Shown: in pieces, positions 61,566 to 64,000 of the stretch
Layout: each line of letters starts with the position of its first letter
Position numbering within the stretch: the first letter of the stretch is position 1
Notes under the pieces: model-generated
What the model was told of the DNA's origin: nothing
Databases searched by the model: none
Seen by the model: only the letters and a program-made list of their open reading frames with translations
Translations under genes and position numbers: made by a program
Origin: JBHGXV01 sp041920505
GTDB lineage: Bacteria > Bacillota > Bacilli > Brevibacillales > Brevibacillaceae
Direction of reading: 5' to 3'
NCBI GenBank assembly: GCA_041920505.1
Contig: JBHGXV010000009.1
Coordinates: 42,970 to 106,969, forward strand
DNA length: 64,000 nucleotides

Positions 61566-61634
61566 GAATCATCACCTTTTTATATTTATCTAATTAGATG
61601 ATAATCTAAATAATAGAGATGTCAAGCCCGTTGC

Positions 61635-61659
61635 AAACAAAAGGCACCGCAGGGGTGCC
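61635..61659 (-). terminator. Terminator of the NUDIX gene
   Basis: Reverse strand GGCACC / GGTGCC stem followed by TTTTGTTTG. Confidence 0.8.
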
Positions 61660-61700
61660 GTCGTCATTTATTGTTTTCGCTCACGGCGATACCATCCGAA

Positions 61701-62369
61701 TCACCAATGCCCGGAACGTTCGATGCCCCGGATCGTTTCCAAAAAGCTGAACAAGATTCGGGCAGTCAACCCCCAGATAACGGTTCCGTCCATCTCGTAG
61801 AAGTAGTGGGGCGCCGTTCCTGTCCGCCACGGATACTGTTTGCCGTTGGGAATCAAGTGATACGGGTAGTCTTCCCCCGGCTCCACCCGGACGGGAACTT
61901 CATAATAGGCGGGCGTCGCCGCCAGCAGGCGCTCCAGCTCGATCACGATGACGGACTCCACCTCGGCCGGATTGGGGCGGATGGGTCCGCTGTGGTCGAT
62001 GCGACCGACGAACGGATAGATGATCTGTTGGGAGTGGGCCACCAGTATATCCAGTGTCCCGACGTATTCGATCTCATCCAATGGAATTTGCAGTTCTTCG
62101 CCGGTTTCCCGCCGGGCCGTGTCCCACTCGGACGCGTCTTCCGCTTCAATCCGACCGCCAGGGAAGCAGATTTCGCTCGCCTGCCTCCTCAAGGTAGCCG
62201 CCCGTTTTTCAAACAAAACGGCCCACTGGCCATCCTCCATACGCACGAGCGGAACCAGCACCGCATGCTTGGCACACCGCTCTTCCCCCATGATGCCCGC
62301 CTTGCGATGCCGCATCGCCTGGCGGATCACCTCCGGGGTGAGGGGCTTGTCTGACGCTGCGCGTTCCAT
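61701..62369 (-). CDS. NUDIX hydrolase, CoA pyrophosphatase-like
   Basis: A 222-residue NUDIX enzyme. The NUDIX box is readable in FPGGRIEAEDASEWDTARR followed by ETGEEL. The overall layout (LLAATPAYYEVPVRVE, YFYEMDGTVIWGLTARIL) resembles CoA diphosphatases. I start at ATG 62369 behind GGAGGAAACG; the longer frame upstream is unsupported. Confidence 0.87.
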   Translation of the reverse strand: MERAASDKPLTPEVIRQAMRHRKAGIMGEERCAKHAVLVPLVRMEDGQWAVLFEKRAATLRRQASEICFPGGRIEAEDASEWDTARRETGEELQIPLDEIEYVGTLDILVAHSQQIIYPFVGRIDHSGPIRPNPAEVESVIVIELERLLAATPAYYEVPVRVEPGEDYPYHLIPNGKQYPWRTGTAPHYFYEMDGTVIWGLTARILFSFLETIRGIERSGHW

Positions 62370-62501
62370 TTTCGTTTCCTCCTCTGCCGCGTGGGCGGCC
62401 CGGAATCCGGGGCCCGGGTCTTCATGCCGCTTTCTTTTTCCATATTCAACGGGACAGGAGCAAATCCTCCGCTGTCCGGAATTATCCCGGTTTTGTTCTG
62501 A

Positions 62502-62546
62502 CAAAAAAATCCCGCGCCTCTCCGCCGATGACGGAAGGCACGGGAT
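62502..62546 (-). terminator. Terminator of the tRNA operon
   Basis: Reverse strand ATCCCGTGCC / GGCGCGGGAT stem followed by TTTTTTTG. Confidence 0.85.
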
Positions 62547-62587
62547 GGTTTTGCTGTTGTAATTTTTGGGGTGATCGTATGGGCTGG

Positions 62588-62664
62588 TGGTAGCGGCGGA
62601 GGGGATCGAACCCCCGACCTTTCGGGTATGAACCGAACGCTCTAGCCAGCTGAGCTACGCCGCC
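62588..62664 (-). tRNA. tRNA-Met(CAT)
   Basis: 77-nt cloverleaf with encoded CCA; anticodon CAT in GGTTCATACC; 5' GGCGGCG pairs with the acceptor end, typical of elongator Met. Confidence 0.93.
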
Positions 62665-62694
62665 ACAAAAACCAAAACGTTCCCCAATAAGAAA

Positions 62695-62768
62695 TGGAGC
62701 GGGTGATGGGAATCGAACCCACGCGACCAGCTTGGAAGGCTGGGGTTCTACCATTGAACTACACCCGC
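62695..62768 (-). tRNA. tRNA-Gly(TCC)
   Basis: 74-nt cloverleaf with encoded CCA; anticodon loop CTTCCAA. Confidence 0.95.
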
Positions 62769-62774
62769 ATGCGA

Positions 62775-62857
62775 TGGTGCCGGTAGAGGGACTTGAACCC
62801 CCACGGTTTCCCTCACGATTTTGAGTCGCGCGCGTCTGCCAATTCCGCCATACCGGC
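62775..62857 (-). tRNA. tRNA-Leu(CAA)
   Basis: 83-nt class II tRNA with variable arm and CCA; anticodon loop CTCAAAA. Confidence 0.95.
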
Positions 62858-62868
62858 TTATAAAAAAA

Positions 62869-62945
62869 TGGTCGGGAAGACAGGATTTGAACCTGCGACC
62901 TCTTGCTCCCGAAGCAAGCGCTCTACCAAGCTGAGCCACTTCCCG
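62869..62945 (-). tRNA. tRNA-Pro(CGG)
   Basis: 77-nt cloverleaf with encoded CCA; anticodon loop TTCGGGA. Confidence 0.95.
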
Positions 62946-62950
62946 ACTGA

Positions 62951-63027
62951 TGGCGTGCCCTGAGAGATTCGAACTCCCGACCTTTTGATTCGTAGTCAAA
63001 CGCTCTATCCGACTGAGCTAAGGGCAC
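62951..63027 (-). tRNA. tRNA-Arg(ACG)
   Basis: 77-nt cloverleaf with encoded CCA; anticodon loop CTACGAA. Confidence 0.95.
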
Positions 63028-63042
63028 GTATGCGATTGTTGA

Positions 63043-63118
63043 TGGAGCGGACGACGGGTCTCGAACCCGCGACCTTCGCCTTGGCAAGGCGACGCTCTAC
63101 CAATTGAGCTACGTCCGC
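63043..63118 (-). tRNA. tRNA-Gly(GCC)
   Basis: 76-nt cloverleaf with encoded CCA; anticodon loop TTGCCAA. Confidence 0.95.
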
Positions 63119-63169
63119 ACGACGTCTGCCGTCTCCGTCAAGTTTGACTTGACTTTATGTGGGTAAAGA

Positions 63170-63256
63170 TGGTGCGGTCAAGAGGACTTGAACCTCCACG
63201 GTGTTGCCACCACTAGAACCTGAATCTAGCGCGTCTGCCAATTCCGCCATGACCGC
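63170..63256 (-). tRNA. tRNA-Leu(CAG)
   Basis: 87-nt class II tRNA with variable arm and CCA; anticodon loop TTCAGGT. Confidence 0.95.
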
Positions 63257-63266
63257 ATATTTTGTT

Positions 63267-63321
63267 GCTGGGGTCCCCGCAAAGGATTCGGTGTAAGCTT
63301 CAAAGTCCCACTTCACTTTTT
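63267..63321. repeat. tRNA spacer repeat, copy 1
   Basis: About 55-bp imperfect repeat shared with 63638-63691. Common blocks are GCTGGG, AAAGGATTC and ACTTCACTTTTTG in the same order and spacing. Confidence 0.7.
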
Positions 63322-63333
63322 GGGGTTTAATCA

Positions 63334-63409
63334 TGGTGAGCCATGAAGGACTCGAACCTTCGACCCTCTGATTAAAAGTCAGATGCTCTACCAACTGAGC
63401 TAATGGCTC
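63334..63409 (-). tRNA. tRNA-Lys(TTT)
   Basis: 76-nt cloverleaf with encoded CCA; anticodon loop CTTTTAA. Confidence 0.95.
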
Positions 63410-63435
63410 AAAACTCATCATTCTTGAAGTAAATG

Positions 63436-63510
63436 TGGCTGGGGTACTAGGATTCGAACCTAGGAATGACGGAGTCAAAGTCCGTTGCCTTACCGCTTGG
63501 CTATACCCCA
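63436..63510 (-). tRNA. tRNA-Gln(TTG)
   Basis: 75-nt cloverleaf with encoded CCA; anticodon loop CTTTGAC. Confidence 0.95.
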
Positions 63511-63524
63511 ATACAGCAATGAAA

Positions 63525-63609
63525 TGGTGGGGAGAGACGGATTCGAACCGCCGAACCCAGAGGGAGCAGATTTACAGTCTGCCGCGTTTAGCCACTTCGC
63601 TATCTCCCC
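63525..63609 (-). tRNA. tRNA-Tyr(GTA)
   Basis: 85-nt class II tRNA with long variable arm and CCA; anticodon loop CTGTAAA. Confidence 0.95.
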
Positions 63610-63637
63610 ATTCTTCAGGTCCCCCATCACTTTTTAT

Positions 63638-63691
63638 GCTGGGCCTCCGAAAAGGATTCAGCATAGACTCCGAAGGCTTACTTCACTTTTT
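63638..63691. repeat. tRNA spacer repeat, copy 2
   Basis: Second copy of the spacer repeat, upstream of tRNA-Tyr in the transcript; one indel and scattered substitutions relative to copy 1. Confidence 0.7.
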
Positions 63692-63706
63692 GAGATATAA
63701 ATTACA

Positions 63707-63782
63707 TGGTGCCGGCGATAGGACTTGAACCCACAACCCCCTGATTACAAGTCAGGTGCTCTACCAATTGAGCTACACCGGC
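63707..63782 (-). tRNA. tRNA-Thr(TGT)
   Basis: 76-nt cloverleaf with encoded CCA; anticodon loop CTTGTAA. First tRNA of the visible transcript. Confidence 0.95.
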
Positions 63783-63799
63783 AAAATGATTAAGTTTTA

Positions 63800-64000
63800 T
63801 GGCGGAGCTGACGGGACTCGCGACTACTGGCGATTCTGCGTCGACTTCTCTCCCATGCAAGCCAGTATCGGTGGTACCCGAGCTTTGCTTCTCAGCGATA
63901 ACTTCAAAGGGTGAACCCGGCACGGGTGAGAGTCTCCGTTACATCTTTGAATTGCTGGCGGAGCTGACGGGACTCGCGACTACTGGCGATTCTGCGTCGA
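63800..64000. repeat. Direct repeat with 156-bp period at the right edge
   Basis: The 45-bp sequence at 63800-63844 recurs exactly at 63956-64000 and is cut by the window end. On the reverse strand each copy ends CCCGTCAGCTCCGCCA, like the acceptor end of a tRNA, but no cloverleaf can be completed. No gene is supported here. Confidence 0.7.

Noticed and set aside
63702..63923. Reverse 73-codon frame across tRNA-Thr
   Set aside because: Runs through a tRNA gene and the 156-bp repeat; spurious translation.
1..64000. CRISPR arrays
   Set aside because: No regularly spaced short repeats with variable spacers were seen; the tRNA-region repeats have a different form.
1..64000. Insertion sequences or transposases
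   Set aside because: No DDE or HUH transposase was found on either strand.

Overview
The window reads as chromosome of a Gram-positive, endospore-forming member of the Bacillales. It encodes the spore protein SspI, a CotF-like coat protein, the CwlJ/GerQ germination pair and YtxC. It also carries T-box leaders, a SAM-I riboswitch, an L20 leader, a menaquinone gene of the futalosine pathway (mqnC), a Bacillus-type Fnr and S-layer homology domains. Most genes look GC-rich by eye. Conserved blocks (pheST with a SpoU methyltransferase; ytxC-thrS-infC-rpmI-rplT) follow Bacillus order. An Alicyclobacillaceae- or Brevibacillus/Paenibacillus-like host is plausible, but the genus cannot be fixed from the sequence.

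Layout. 1-5.7 kb: pheT (cut by the left edge) and pheS under a T-box, a DUF2225 protein, a TrmH methyltransferase, ktrA and sspI. 5.7-18.3 kb: transport and accessory genes (an MFS pump beside an HxlR regulator, an M42 peptidase, two DedA proteins, an AEC transporter with a TrmB regulator, a B12-radical SAM protein, moaB, ktrB, a sodium:solute symporter). 18.4-22.4 kb: a MarR-controlled efflux operon with two membrane-fusion proteins and an MFS pump. 22.5-24.9 kb: an SLH surface protein. 25-31.7 kb: the ilvB-ilvN-ilvC-leuA-leuB operon under a leucine T-box. 31.8-40.8 kb: sulfur metabolism (cysH-sat, a divergent sulfite reductase with a DUF3906 gene, and metI-metC under a SAM riboswitch), interrupted by an AT-richer thrombospondin-type-3 repeat protein. 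40.8-45.5 kb: rplT, rpmI, infC, thrS, ytxC. 45.5-53.6 kb: an ion channel, mqnC, a coat protein, a third DedA-like protein, an AidB-like acyl-CoA dehydrogenase, cwlJ-gerQ and ldh. 53.8-56.8 kb: fnr, then the recombinase/EAL locus. 56.8-62.4 kb: DinB, YitT, a chemoreceptor, an SDR, a GNAT and a NUDIX enzyme. 62.5-64 kb: eleven leftward tRNA genes followed by an unexplained repeat that runs off the right edge.

The most interesting locus is 54851-56035. A tyrosine recombinase gene lies between two perfect 27-bp inverted repeats. Each repeat has the architecture of a recombinase core site (two 10-bp half-sites around a 6-bp asymmetric spacer). A good outward promoter and two tandem Spo0A-type boxes lie beside and inside the right repeat, directly before a gene for an apparently intact EAL-domain c-di-GMP phosphodiesterase. 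I infer a self-inverting DNA switch that could make c-di-GMP turnover phase-variable and tie it to Spo0A. Inversion itself cannot be shown from one assembled orientation.

Starts were chosen from ribosome-binding sites, so several are GTG, TTG or, for infC, ATT. Promoters, operators and terminators were read by eye, not computed.
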